Notes: generated by a model from the sequence alone, not told the origin. A stretch of DNA of 64,000 bases from Sepioteuthis lessoniana (GCA_963585895.1 OY757904.1:24534120-24598119); one strand, 5' to 3'; positions 1 through 12,615 are shown, numbered from the stretch's first letter. Program-made: numbers and translations.

Positions 1-789
1 TAGAATCATTTCTTCTTTGTTTGAATCACTTGACTGCAAATTTCTCATAAAGACAATTGAGTAAGTTAAAAAGATAAGCACTCTTTAACTGTTGCCAGCT
101 CTTTGAAAAACGTCATTTTCTTGAAATATGCGTATCAAATGACTGAAGCTATATACGTTGGCGTAACATTAAATTATTCGAAGTGTCATCAAAATCAATT
201 ATGTTATCCTGAACCGCCAATCTGAGTGAATGACATGCGTCTCTTAATGTTGTGATGTAAAATAAATAATATTTTAATGACGTCATTATTCGTGTCTTTT
301 TCATATTCTTAATATGGCGTAAAACCTTTTCAAGCCTTATTCGGTACAAAGCCAATGCATATCAAAGATAGTGAGCTATGGAAATGCGTTAAGTTCTTTT
401 TTTAAAATATTTTAAGAAAAATTCTTTCATTAAATTATATTTCTAAGACATTATCGAATAACTGACATTCCCCATATCTTACTGCGCATTTATTTTGACA
501 TTTTAGACGTCACACGTTAAATTGTGTAATCACTCAACTAATAACATTATTCGAATAGAAATATATGCTTGAGAGCATTCATTTTAGGAGGCCAAAAGAC
601 TGATGAGAAGCTTATTTTTTTCTCTTTTTTAAAACTTGCCATGCTTTTAGAGGGAGTTTCTGATTTAAAGAATTTCTTTTAGTAATCCTTTAAAACACCT
701 TGTGATATTAAGTACCTTATATCTTTGAGAGATATCTTTTTGATTTTTATATTTGCCTACATTTCCGCTAATAAAACAAATATCTCATT
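1..789. other. no feature recognised
   Basis: AT-rich sequence with only short chance reading frames and no repeat shared with the rest of the window. Confidence 0.6.
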
Positions 790-1020
790 GGTTTGGTATA
801 TTTTTTCAAAGGCATATCAACAATCATGGGTTATCTAATGCTGAAGCCAACCTTCTAGAGGAACAGCAGTGAAACTATTTAACTCGAAACTGGGAGGATA
901 AGGATGTTCATGCCTTTCCCAAGAGTATTTGTCTAAAAGTGAACGTAACAACACAAGTTGAGTTCCAGCTCACTTATGACGATTCCGCAGTCCAGCGCTT
1001 TAACCATTTCACCATTCAAA
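790..1020 (-). mobile_element. SINE-C (tRNA-derived)
   Basis: Plus-strand landmarks are GGCATATCAACAATCATGGG, TTCTAGAGGAACAGCAGTGA, GGAGGATAAGGATGTTCATG and CCAGCGCTTTAACCATTTCA. The last is the complement of a tRNA-like box A (ATGGTTAAAGCGCTGG). Confidence 0.82.
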
Positions 1021-3602
1021 TATTTAAAAAAAATTCCAAAACATACTTTCACGTGTTTTACGCCTGACTTCAAAGTTTATCATCGGGAAAATCCACAAAC
1101 AAAAAATAAATATACAAATCCTTATTGCCTAAGAATTTCTTCATCATCTCATCATCTTGCCGTGCCATCAGTACGGATATCACTTACCCTTTCTCGCCAC
1201 CCTCCATAACAAAATAATGTTCTTTTAATTATTTCAACAATATATATTTAACTATCAGTTCTTACTTGTATTTCATATGGATTTTCAGATGGTCACCGAT
1301 GTTCATGAGTTGAATAGAAAGACTCAGGGGATTAAACATATTTTCAAACTAAATTCGCATTAACAAATAATTCTCGGCAATATTCCAAAGAAATTTTGCA
1401 GAGAAAAATAATACCTTTATAAGATATTCATAATTTCTATCTATTTTATTAAATCTTAGTAACAAATATCAATTCTTGTAATAAAATTATTGGATGACGG
1501 GACCTTTAAGCATAAAATTATCTATGATTAGCTTACTCTACAATTGTCTGGTAATGAAAATGAAATTGGTTTCAAGATAATCTAAGAATCGTATTATTGG
1601 ACTTTTTCGATATCCGAACTTGGAAAAATTCAGATTTTACACAAAAATTACTATGATCTCACTTGTCCTTTTCTCTTTTCAAATCAAATCACTCCTTACC
1701 AAGTAAGTTGTATGTGAATGATACGTTGCTTAATGGATATCAAATCAGTGGAAACAGATGATTAAATAAACTTCTGGTTTTTTTTTGTTTTGTTTTTGTT
1801 TTAGAGATATTTTATAAGTATTTTATAGATATTTTGAAAAAGAAAACCCATAAATCTTTATCTAATAATGAGATCATTGATGTTGTAGTTTTTCATTTTA
1901 TCTTATGTGAAAAAAATTGCAGGCGAAAAGACGAATGTTTTTAAATGTTTGTTTTTTCGAAGTTATCAATAATTTTAAAAATAATTTATATTTTGTTTTT
2001 ATTTTAATCATATTATTATTTCTTTTTTTTAATTTTCTTAATAATTACATAATTTCGTAATAATGGCATAAATACTTTTATTAATAAAAGTTTGTATTTT
2101 CTTAATAACAGCATCAATTTCTAGTTAATTTCACTTTTAGAATTAATTCAGTAATTAGTTTAATTATGGTTGATACTGTTTTATTTAAGAAAATGTTTAA
2201 ATCTTTCGCTTTCTTTTATTTTTTGTTGTCTACGGAAATGGTAATATCCACTAGACTAGAAGTTCCATTCATCTAGTTAATTAAAAGTAAGTCTAGTCTT
2301 CTGGCTGGGATTCGCTGATCCGTTTGTATTTCAGTGCCCCAGATTATTACTTCTAGCATGTTTTTCACACCAGTTGTGACATTCAAATATAATACTTTAA
2401 AACTATTTTCCTGTCTTAAAACTATCTGCTATCTTTATTTTTTCTGCACTCAATCTAAGTCTTTTAGTTCTTCTTGGGCTCCAGCTTCTCTGTTACATTT
2501 ATAACTTTTCTTATCATACGCCGTCATTTGCTTGTATATTTTCTTCGTTCGGTTTCACCTTCTTGGTAACTAATAAATTCGTTTAAGAAAACCAAATTCT
2601 CTTCAGGCTTGTAATCGCCAAGAGGCATTTATCTGACTGTCATTGGTACGCACGTGTTTCCGGACGGACGCGTAGTGAGAGACAGTACAATGAATGAAAG
2701 CGAATATAAGAATTTCAAGTTGGGAATACGACTTACATTAAAGTAACGCAGCGTTCAATTTTTATTTGCGTAACAACCGAATTGCACTTAATGTCAAAGA
2801 AAATCCATTACTAATCGGTGATAAGCTCTGTATATATAAAGCGAAAGCTTTGTCAGTATATAACATCGTGTTCCACGTGATTTAATAGAATCAGGGATAT
2901 TCTCTTTTAGACTCTCTTTTTTCTCCCCTGTCTTCGCTATACCATTTCTCATTATTTTCTTCTCATTCTCTATTTCTCTCTTCATGATCTGCTCTGTGGT
3001 TCAACGATATCTCTATCACTTTCATCTGTCTTCCCGTTAGTGCTTGCAAGCAGCCTTTTTAAGACATGGGATGCTTTACTTTATAAAAGTGATGCCGACT
3101 GCCTGATTTGGAAATAGGTCGATTAAATGCGCAAAAAAGGCAGTTCCTATATTTGGTCCTTGTAAACGAAGTTCATTAGGAAGAGAAGTAAGTGGTAATT
3201 AATAAGATAAGGACAATGAGCGTTAAGAACTTGAAGAAAAATATCATAATAGATTTCAAAGAAAAAAAATATATAAATGAAAAGATTGGATTGACATAGA
3301 AATATATTTATTTCAAAAGTTAGATCATGCATAGACAATACTGACTCTTTTTCTGAACAAATAAATGAAGGGTAAACATAAATTCAAAAATGGGTTCAAC
3401 TATCGTTTTGTCAATTCAGTAAAGAAATATAGCATTATATGGTATTCCACCATGATCAATGCCCTTGACTCCTAAGTACAGAATATGTGATTAAAAAAGA
3501 GAGATCAAAATTTCTATCATTACTTGAGCAGACCTGGATGCTGCAGGAAACATTTTATCATTCATTTTGGAACTTGAGGCTAGTTTCAGTCTCTTTCTTT
3601 AA
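1021..3602. other. no gene recognised; CpG-bearing patch near 2.64-2.86 kb
   Basis: Mostly AT-rich. 2640-2690 is locally rich in CpG (CGCACGTG, CCGGACGGACGCG), and a TATATAAAG word follows at about 2831. A promoter cannot be shown from this. Confidence 0.4.
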
Positions 3603-3815
3603 TGGCATAACAATCTTTGTAAGCTATTTAATGGCAAAGCCATCCTTCTAAAAGAACAGAAGAACTATTTAACCAATAGATAGGAGGATAAGGGGGTTCA
3701 TAACTTCCCCAGGATTATTTGTCCGAAGGTGAACTTAATAGATCGACTGGAACTCGAACTTACTACATTTCTGCAGTCAATCACTTTAACCATTACACTA
3801 CGAGGACACTTCCGG
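3603..3815 (-). mobile_element. SINE-C, nearly complete
   Basis: The reverse complement reads GTGTCCTCGTAGTGTAATGG at the head (box A), with a box B-like GTTCGAGTTCC. It continues through AGTTCACCTTCGGACAAATA and ends near GATGGCTTTGCCATTAAATA, close to the shared tail of the family. Confidence 0.87.
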
Positions 3816-4049
3816 AGTTAGAGGCATGTATGTGTGAGACTTCGGTTGATTCAAAATGGGTCTGTTCGAGTCTTAGAGGTGATGAGAAATATTTAATTGA
3901 TTTGGGTCTTCAGGAAAACCGACCCAATCATTTAGGCCGTGCGATATCTTATGAACTGAAAAATGGCTCTGTTCTCCATAGTAATTAACTAAGCAAAGAA
4001 TAAGGGTGAAACTATTGGGTAACCTGTGATAATTGAATTCACTTACCAG

Positions 4050-4660
4050 GGTTTTGGCCTAATCGGTTGAGGCTACAGTATACACCAACTGCACCTCTAA
4101 AGAGGTGGTGTCCTTGATATGACACTAAACAATTTTATGGTGTGTCTTCGGTAATGCTAGAGCGTTGAGGAATACAAAGTCCCCTTTCATTGCCATCTTT
4201 TCCAGGTCTACTTAGCGCCGAAATGGTAGCACTTTATAGGGTCCTATCTATGGGTCAAATAGAAATTTTTTTTATATTTAAACAGTGCACTTATACTAAA
4301 CCGAGTTGTTTGGATGTAACTGTTAGTATATTTAACCGTGTAAACACAAACTGTATTTTTGCTAAACTAAATTGTTTGAAATGGAACTGTTTAATCATTT
4401 GACTGTGTGTGCTGAAACGAATAATGTTTATTTGAATTGTTATACATGAATTCTGAATTGTTTGAAAGAGAACTGTTTTTACTTTTAACTGTGTATTCGT
4501 ATTAGATAGAAATAAGTGCAACCATTTAACTGTGTGATAAAACTGAGCTCAGACTCATTCAAAAATATTTATTGTACATTTGATATACATGTATAAACAG
4601 GATTTAGCATTAAATGACCAACAGTGGTTGATATGCCCTAAAACCAAACAAAACTAAATA
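4050..4660 (+). mobile_element. family E retroposon
   Basis: Head TTTTGGCCTAATCGGTTGAG, then ATACACCAACTGCACCTCT, TGATATGACACTAAACAATT, GGTCCTATCTATGGGTCAAA, internal repeat units (TAAATTGTTTGAAATGGAAC and variants) and the tail GGATTTAGCATTAAATGACC, GGTTGATATGCCCTAAAACC. Confidence 0.85.
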
Positions 4661-5717
4661 CAAAGTTTTGCTAACCATCACATCAAGAAATGCGCCCATC
4701 CTTCTGAGAGAAAAAATGCACAAAGAATCCCTTGTTTTGGAAGAGTTGCTCACAGAAAAGTGAAATCAAGAGTAGTTTTTAAGACATAATGAGTCATTTC
4801 TTTTCCTTCAAACTTAGTGGTTAAATGAGAAACTTTGAGAAACCACGTTTTCGTAACGCTCACATTTGCAAAAGAAAGAAGAGAAAATAATTGCCATTCA
4901 ACTTAACAAAAGCAGAAGTATTTCATTTAATCGAAATAACACATTAACAGGAAATAAGACAAAGAAAAGATTGATAATATCCAAAACATTGCCGGCCTAG
5001 CTATTACTGAAAGTCTTTTCTTGTGGATATCCTTCCACCTATCTGTACTTTTGACTACTGTCCACCGAATTAATGTCCCATCCTAACAGCGCTGTGCCTC
5101 AATTTATATTATCTAGCGGCCCGTCACATCCATTCACTGGCCATCGGTGTTCAATCGCCAATGTTTCAATTTATTCCTATATATCAACGCCACTGCAAAT
5201 CAACTCTAATATGTCAGAGCTCGATTAATCCGGTACATTAACACTCTATTGAAATTAATCAACTAAACGTAATACAGTCAATTTCTTCGTAAGTTTTCAT
5301 AGGATAAATTTCACATCGAATTCCTCTAACTCTAAGAGGTTTGTTAGATATATACTAGAAATATGGGGATCCTTTGAACGGTGCATAGCTAACATTTTAC
5401 GAGGAATAGATGCTCGGTAACATGTGATGCAATTATTTCAAGAATTAATTGCTGTTATGTTCTAGTCCGCAAGAGATTAATATTGCAGTGTTTTTATTTT
5501 TTTTAATCAGACATAATCCTCGCTTTTATCTTTAGATATGTGACATTTTTAATTGACCTGAGTATACAGAGAGGGCCTGCCAACGACACAATTCATTTTT
5601 TTATCTAAAGTTTAAAAAATAAAATCGTTTTTCAAATGTATGTATTGGTGTGCATGTGTATTTGTATGTGAGTGTATGTAGGTACATGTGTCGAGGGAAC
5701 GTGTGTGTGTGTGTAAG

Positions 5718-5772
<55 letters not shown>

Positions 5773-6451
5773 ATTTGAAAAGAAAGTTGGACGGATATTT
5801 GCAGGAACCATTCATAAGGAGCCTTTTCTGTGCGATGAATGTATACATGGTTAATCGAATGATCTCAACGAGGAAAGTTAAAATTATCTGTTAGTGTAAG
5901 TAACGTCTTTTTATGATAAAGTATCTGTTTACAAAAGAGAGACTCTCGTATTAAAATGTCATACTCTGACTCGTAGCAATCAGATGGATTTTGATTTATA
6001 TGATATAAAATGTTCAACTCTTTTGGTTCCTCTTTATGCTGCAGACGTTTTGCATTAGCTACGTAAACAACAAACCTGAAGTTTGCGTAAGAGAAATGAA
6101 ACCCGTAAATCTAAACCAAATCTAAAAGGTCGTCTGTTGTAGAGTAATGGCGAACACATGTCACAAAAATGCTAATAATCCAGGTTAAATATGTGGTAAG
6201 AATAAATCAAAGCTGAACGTTCTAGATATTATTTTTTCAATGATAGATATCATTGGAGAAAAAGAAAGCATTTCTCCTTCCCTAATGTTACCGGCATAGG
6301 AAAAATCCGATCTAAAATGTTCGGCGTAGGGTTGACCTTACAGCGCTTTTAAGTTGGACCGTAATAGTCTTACGAGGTGTCTCATGATAGAATCTATCAG
6401 CCAGTATTTAGTTTAGTTTGATTTGCTGTATTTATCTAATAGCGTATTAAA
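4661..6451. other. no gene recognised apart from a microsatellite
   Basis: No coding similarity seen. The reading frame over the GT/TA tract is a repeat artefact. Confidence 0.6.
5700..5766. repeat. GT then TA microsatellite
   Basis: Short GT run followed by a long TA run. Confidence 0.95.
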
Positions 6452-6655
6452 ATTCCTGGATTATCTAATGGCAAGGCCATCTTTGTAGAAGAACAGCATT
6501 GATACCTTTTGACCCATAGCTGGTAGGATAAGGGGGTTCATACATTGACCAAGCGTATTCGGCCAAAATTGAACGTCATAGCTCGACTAGAGTTCGAACT
6601 GATATACTATGTTGTCACAGTCACGTAATATTACAAATACTCTAACAGGACACCC
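6452..6655 (-). mobile_element. SINE-C
   Basis: Plus-strand landmarks are GGATTATCTAATGGCAAGGC, GTAGAAGAACAGCATTGATA, AGGATAAGGGGGTTCATACA, AGCTCGACTAGAGTTCGAAC and CTCTAACAGGACACC. Confidence 0.85.
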
Positions 6656-6879
6656 CACTACCATTTATTGCAAAGTTTTGTGAAAATTTCAGAGTGCATC
6701 ACCCTGGAATAAAATATAAGCTGTTTTTCTGGCTGATAAATGTTAATATAATTGATTTCATACCCACAGCTTACCGCTTACCAAAATGAGTCCCTATATC
6801 AAAATCAGTCCGGATTGATATAAGAAAAGAAAAGAAAAAAATGCACATTTGAAACATGAAACGCTTTATTGTAATGTAA

Positions 6880-7135
6880 GTAAGTAAAGTTAGCGACCAT
6901 AGTCGAGGGTGACCCGAAGGCTCCCTTTTCGATAGCTACTACACCAAGGTGTAGGGGAGGGCGCTACTCCATTCCCAGGATTGCTTTACCACTTTACCCT
7001 TGAACCGTACCTTATAATGCTGAGTGTTAAGCAAGGTGGTATCAAGTACCATTTTTAAAGTCTTTGGTATGACTCGACCTGGGATTGAACCCAGGTCTCC
7101 CGGGCCATTGGCGAACACTCTAACCGCTGGGCCAA
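6880..7135 (-). mobile_element. SINE-A (tRNA-derived), nearly complete
   Basis: The reverse complement starts TTGGCCCAGCGGTTAGAGTG (box A) and carries GGGTTCAATCCC (box B). The body follows with CTTGCTTAACACTCAGCAT, CCCTACACCTTGGTGTAG, and the 3' end CGCTAACTTTACTTAC. A 10-bp target duplication TGTAATGTAA lies at 6870-6879 and 7136-7145. Confidence 0.9.
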
Positions 7136-7145
7136 TGTAATGTAA

Positions 7146-7714
7146 ATGATTATTTTCCGAGTTAAATGGGCAAAAACATATTTTAATGTTCCTCTTCTAC
7201 AAAAAATATGGTTATTTACCGTTATTATTCCTAGAACAAGTGATAAAACTATCGCATAAACTATATTTTACCATAAATTTCCTTATTTTAGTAAATATGT
7301 AACTGTTAACCAAAACTAACATAGAAGTGGTTATTAAAAACTCCCCGCATCAGAGTGTGGCCATTCGGCTTTCAAGATTTGAATCTTCTTGACCAATACA
7401 TATAAAGTGCCGAGTAGAGAGAGAAAGGCAGACGGAGAGAATTCAGATGTCCAATGATATCAAGGATTTACAGAAAGGCTCAGTGGACCATGTGGTGATG
7501 AACGTTAGACAAAATCTCCTGATCAAGACTTACACTGGCTAACGAAGTCTAATGAAGGTCATCTTAAAGACAGGAAATATTTTTATATTTTTTCTGTTTA
7601 GCAAGTGGACAGTGTTATTTTTTCAACTGTATGTCAACTTTTCTTGGTATTATTGTTTGTTCCTAATTAACCGAAGCACTATATATAATATATGTTGAAC
7701 ACTCTGACAAAGGA
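7146..7714. other. no feature recognised
   Basis: Unassigned sequence between SINE-A and SINE-D. Confidence 0.6.
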
Positions 7715-7974
7715 ATAAACAGCTGCACTCGCGTAATGCAAAGCTCTTCTATTTAATTGAGCAATCTGTTATCAGCTAAAACAAATGTAAACAAACGAAA
7801 CGTAATACGGAAGACGTTGTAAATTCCCGAACTGGCCTATGTAGCCTGTAGGTTGAGTGGTATGATACTTAGTCTAACGTAAATTTTGGCGGGTGTAGGT
7901 TCCAGCTTGAAACGTCCAGCGTGTATAGCCACCCTAGAGAGTTGTTGTACCACGAAACAGTCTATCTGTGGATG

Positions 7975-7977
<3 letters not shown>
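7715..7977 (+). mobile_element. SINE-D, plus strand
   Basis: CACTCGCGTAATGCAAAGCT, AATTGAGCAATCTG, AAATGTAAACAAACGAA, then a tRNA-like part (TAGGTTGAGTGG; GTAGGTTCCAGC), ACTTAGTCTAACGTAA, and ACGAAACAGTCTATCTGTGG. It ends in a long TA tract. The same order is found at 13041-13313 in reverse. Confidence 0.78.

Positions 7978-8043
<66 letters not shown>
7978..8043. repeat. TA microsatellite
   Basis: About 33 TA units between SINE-D and SINE-B. Confidence 0.95.
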
Positions 8044-8045
<2 letters not shown>

Positions 8046-8049
8046 GCGT

Positions 8050-8246
8050 GTATGTGGGTTTAAAAATACCTCAACAGAGGCAGGAAGTGACACAAGCTAA
8101 TTTTTATACAGAGAGTAACAGGTTTGATTGAGGAGTTTTCCTTCTCTTAGACCGGTTGCCATACCAAGGCTAAAGAACCCCAGTTAGCCCATCTATATTG
8201 CTTATTGATGGAAGGAGAATAGTTTGACCCGTACCATTTTCTGTAA
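8050..8246 (-). mobile_element. SINE-B 3' part between two TA tracts
   Basis: The reverse complement carries the SINE-B landmarks in order: ATTCTCCTTCCATCAATAAG, TTCTTTAGCCTTGGTATGGC, GAAGGAAAACTC, TTAGCTTGTGTCACTTCCTG. The tRNA-like head is missing. TA microsatellites sit directly on both sides. Confidence 0.8.
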
Positions 8247-8247
<1 letters not shown>

Positions 8248-8301
<54 letters not shown>

Positions 8302-8302
8302 G
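8248..8302. repeat. TA then GA microsatellite
   Basis: Flanks the head side of the truncated SINE-B. Confidence 0.95.
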
Positions 8303-8774
8303 GTAGTGTGGATGGGATTGTTCTCATCGTTTATTTCAAATCATTGTAGACATTATCAGTCAAAAACAAGGAATAAGTGGAGGAATTGGTGGGGGTGTAC
8401 TCCAAATAATGCCGCTATTTTGTTCCTTTAACATTGACATGACCTTTAAAATACGAGGGTAAGCTTAAAAATTAATAGGTCGATCAGGATACCGTCATGG
8501 AATGCAGCCAAATAAATTTTATTTTTCAACAGTAAGATTTGCAATCCTTAAGATTCTTCCATTTGTGTCGCAGTGCTTGGATTCCATTATTCCAAAACGT
8601 CATCGTAAACAGTTATGACGTAATCATGTTAAGTTTTCTGCCCACAAACTTCCATTCAAACTCGCATTTTAGATTATAAACAAAGATTCGTTGATTTACA
8701 TTATAGTTTCTGAAAGACACGCAGAATTGGTTGATTTCTTAATTAAAAGTGCTAAGACTCATCCAAAACTCTCA

Positions 8775-8776
<2 letters not shown>

Positions 8777-8840
<64 letters not shown>
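8777..8840. repeat. CT then AT microsatellite
   Basis: CT run followed by AT run. Confidence 0.95.
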
Positions 8841-8842
<2 letters not shown>

Positions 8843-9249
8843 AAACCTATTTCTAAAGGTATCTTCTCACAATAGATTTATGTTCTTTTTTCACTCTTTT
8901 AGAAAATCGACATTCAGCTTGATTTAATTTTAGTGCAGTCGGTTGGATCTGGGAAATACACGAACAAAAGACTGCAACTCTGTCTTGGGGCTTGAAGATA
9001 AATGGAATACCTCTTCTTTGTCATTACTCACTTGTTTGCTCTGACTAGGAGTGATACTACCAACTAGAGTATTTACTATGGGTAAAATATTATTATTTTT
9101 GTCAGATTGAAAGATATAAACCATTTAAATGACTTTAAAATAAAAGTATTTGTTTTAGGAATACATGAAACCATTTAACTATTTGCAAACAAATGAGGCC
9201 TGTGTCGTTAAAAAATAATTTTAACAACAAAATATCAAATTACAAACGT

Positions 9250-9292
<43 letters not shown>
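9250..9292. repeat. TA then TG microsatellite
   Basis: TA run followed by a TG run. A PLE-like motif (CGAACTTCTTCAGTCAGAGA) lies about 100 bp downstream but is too weak to call. Confidence 0.93.
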
Positions 9293-9454
9293 TAAAATTA
9301 TAAATTGTAGTGAATCTAACAGTATAATAGGAATATGTGGAAAGTTGGATAAATCAAACACTTAACTCCAATTCAGATACGTAGTATTTCGTTCGTTTTA
9401 TTCAAATCGAACTTCTTCAGTCAGAGACAGTTTCATGAGTTTTTTTCATACTTA

Positions 9455-9650
9455 AAAGCAAATGAGGAAAATGATAAAATGGTGGAAAGGGTGTAGGTGT
9501 AGCAGGAAGAAGGGAGGGTTTAAAGTCAAATGTATCAGGTTTCATTAAAGCTTTTTTTGTTCTAAAAGTGGAGTTGGATTTTAGGGATCTGATAGGAAAA
9601 AATGTGAGGAGGATTTAAATTCTTTTGTATAAGATTTCATTGAAGATCTA
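9455..9650 (-). repeat. roughly 93-bp satellite, two units, minus orientation
   Basis: GTATCAGGTTTCATT at 9532 and GTATAAGATTTCATT at 9627 are 95 bp apart, with similar sequence between (GGATCTGATAGGAAAAAATG). The reverse complement matches the array at 9950-10249. Confidence 0.75.
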
Positions 9651-9949
9651 AGCCATACACATAAAAAAGTCCTATAGACTACTAGAATTTGTGGTAATCT
9701 CCAAAATAAACCATATGAGACAACGTCCAGGATTTTACGAGATCTTACCATACCTGGCGTACATCATACTAGATGAAAATAAAATCAAAATAGAAAACGG
9801 ATTAAAAAGACTTTTCTTCTCCTTCTGTGCCACCATACTTTGAAGAATTCTTTAATCATCACTTTACCTTTCCCCCTTTCTCATCTCATTTGCCACCTAG
9901 AAACCACAATATAGACAAACTTCTGGGACATCACATTATAGTAAATATC

Positions 9950-10249
9950 TTTCCGCGAAACGTGATATGCCAAAAAAACCTTCCCCCAACCTTTACCTAT
10001 TTCTTCCAATCCGCTCACTATAACCATTCCCACTTTCAAAAACATATTTAATGAAATCTGATACATTTGAGTTAAAACCTTCAATATTTCTTCCAATCAA
10101 CTCCATGAAATCTATCCCCACATTCACAACAAAAACCTTTAATGAAATCATATGCAAGTGACTTTAGAATCTTCTCTACTTTTTCCTATCAGCTTCCTAA
10201 AAATCTATTTCACTTTCACTTCAAAAATATATTTAATGAAATCTGATAC
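9950..10249 (+). repeat. roughly 93-bp satellite, about three units, plus orientation
   Basis: AATGAAATCTGATAC at 10050, AATGAAATCATATGC at 10141 and AATGAAATCTGATAC at 10235 are spaced 91 and 94 bp apart. Each is followed by a pyrimidine-rich segment (TTCTTCCAATC or TTTTCCTATCA). An older unit probably begins near 9955. Confidence 0.78.
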
Positions 10250-10258
10250 GGCCAAGAT

Positions 10259-11492
10259 CTACACTCTGATATGTAACTGCATAGAACCCAAAATTGAGAA
10301 ATGACTGAGGAAAAACCAAAATGGCTTTCGAAGTAATCGATCTACGACATCACAAATTTTGACTATCCGTCGAATTCTAGTAGGTATTCGTGCAAAAAAG
10401 CTCGAGGCAACACTATTATTCGTCGACTTCTCCAAATCATTTGATTCCATGCATAGAGGGAAAATGGAACAAATACGTCTCGCCTACCAACTCTCCAAAT
10501 AAACCGTCACAGTCATAATGATGCTATGTAAAAACACGGAAGTAAACGTCCCCTTACCAGATGGAGACATAGACTACTTCGATATTGTAGCAGCAGAGCT
10601 GAAAAGAGACACATTACCTGTTTATTATTAGCCTTGACTATGTGCTTAGAATCTCTAGAGATTAAATGAAAAAAAGCCTTCAAGCTGACAAAGGAAAGAA
10701 GCAGAAGATACCCCGCAAAAACTATTACGGATGCGGATATTGTCAATGACATAACGCTTCTAAAAATATCACCCGCCCAAGCTGAATCCCTGCTACATTG
10801 TCTGGAAGGAGCAGCAGGTGGTATAAGCTCCCATGTCAACGCAGAAAAAAAACAGAATACATGTGCTTTCATCAAACAGGTGACATCTCCACAATAAAGT
10901 CTGGTCCTCTGAAACTCGTGGACAAGTTCACCTCCCTTGGAAGCAGCGTCTCATTAAGCTAGAATGACATCAACAAGCAACTAGCAAAGGCATGAACAGC
11001 TATATTTAGAATATCGGTCGTATGGGAGCATGACATGACCGATAAAATAAAACGCAGATTTTTACAAGCAGTAGTCGTATCAATACTACTACATGGATGT
11101 ACCATATGGACGCTAACTAAGCATATGAAGAAAAAGCTTGACAACAATTACAGAAGAATGTAGTAGACAACACTGAATACATCTCGGAGGCAACACCTCA
11201 CAAAACGGCAGCTCTACGTCTAACTACCACCTATCACAAACATTATACAAATTAGACGAACAAAACCTACGGGACACTGCTGGATAGTTAAGGACAAACT
11301 CATAAGCAATGTACTCCTGTGGACTCCTTCACATGGACGATCAAAGGTAGGACGACCAGCGAGAACTTATCTACAAAAGATCTGTATCGATGCAGGATGT
11401 AGCCTGGAGGACCTGCCGGGAACGATAGACGATTGAGACGGTTAGCAAAAGAGGGTCAGGGAAATCCGAGCTAACAGAGCAACATGATGATG
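10259..11492 (+). mobile_element. RTE-like LINE, 5'-truncated and degenerate
   Basis: Conceptual translation with several stops and frame changes gives NQNGFRSNRSTTSQILTIRR (reverse transcriptase fingers), ATLLFVDFSKSFDSMHRGKM (palm motif A), DGDIDYFDIVAAELKRDTL, TEYMCFHQTGD, LKLVDKFTSLGSSVS, ILLHGCTIWTLTKHMKKKLD and the C-terminal GRSKVGRPARTYLQKICIDA. This is the common invertebrate endonuclease-reverse transcriptase with an ATG-repeat tail; here AACATGATGATGAAG closes the copy. The N-terminal endonuclease is absent. The clade assignment (RTE-like) is from general resemblance only. Confidence 0.83.
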
Positions 11493-12615
11493 AAGAATTT
11501 TAACTACTTTAACCAGACATTTTTACAAGGCTGTGTAATTTATCAGAGATGGATAGACACAAACAGGCTCACAAGCACATTAACCCGATAGCTAAAGTAG
11601 CAATCTTGCTTGATTAAGTGGTCCAACCTTCGTTGCTGAAAATATAGAGATGAATATATCTCAGGAAATTCCCACGGCATATTCTGTAATTAGTCGCGGG
11701 TGATCACATAAATCATCCATCTATTCTGCAGTAAGATATACATCATCTAGAGGACCGCTGATTATGTCAATTCTACTCGAAGCGAATCAAGGAAATCACG
11801 TACACAAACTTTTCCTTGACGACAAGGAAAAGCTGTAGGGTTTATTGCAGTTTCATCAATTGAATTGAAATATACTTGAATGATTGTTTATTTTCATGAA
11901 ATGAACAAAGATGATGTGGTAATTCCTTTTATTTTGTTATCTAATGCTGTAAACAACCTTCTCTCAGAACTAAGGTTTGTATGGGTATGACCGTAAAAAC
12001 AGCCTTAATACTGTTGAATTATTCTAAAACGACTGCAAAGTCTTCTGCCTAAACAATACCAATTGCACCAATATTCGGAATATCTTTTTAGCAGAGATAT
12101 CTACTTTCGGCGTGCATCTCTCAGGTGAAAGTTAAATGGTGTATGGGTTTCTAGCATTTCTTTAGCTTTTAGAATTTCCCCTTTGACATCATTGTATTGC
12201 AGAGTATCTTTATCAGCTCAGCAATAAACACCAATGCCAATGAAAGTTTCATTTCTGACAATGCTTCTGATGACTACTTACTTTCACTGTTGCTTTTTCC
12301 CTGTTTTGATTCTGCAATAATGTCTTCTTAATTAATGCTCCGATTAAGAAGGCCCATACGTTGTAGGTTTAATAGAAAGGCATCAGCAAGGCGTTATTCA
12401 AGGCTAGAAGATTGGTCACCCATTAAAAGTTCAGCAGAATATCTTGGTACTTTTAAAATATTTTATGATACTTTTGATTGTATTACCTTTTTAAAATGTA
12501 ATCTTTTATTTTTTTCACTGGAAGACATCGGTGTAAAAATATTGGATATGAAGGTAACATGTGAAGAATATTGATGTTGCTTTCTTTCATTCTGAGTGCC
12601 TAATCTCTCTGTAGC
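11493..12615. other. no feature recognised
   Basis: Unassigned sequence between the RTE-like LINE and family E. The 79-codon frame at 12335-12574 has no recognisable motif. Confidence 0.6.

Larger units (their letters stand above)
8303..9454. other. no gene recognised; two microsatellites
   Basis: The short frames at 8.69 and 8.93 kb lack any recognisable domain. Confidence 0.6.

Noticed and set aside
9400-9440. CGAACTTCTTCAGTCAGAGA as a second Penelope-like terminus.
   Set aside because: The similarity is a few bases around CTTCTTCAG and no coding remnant follows.
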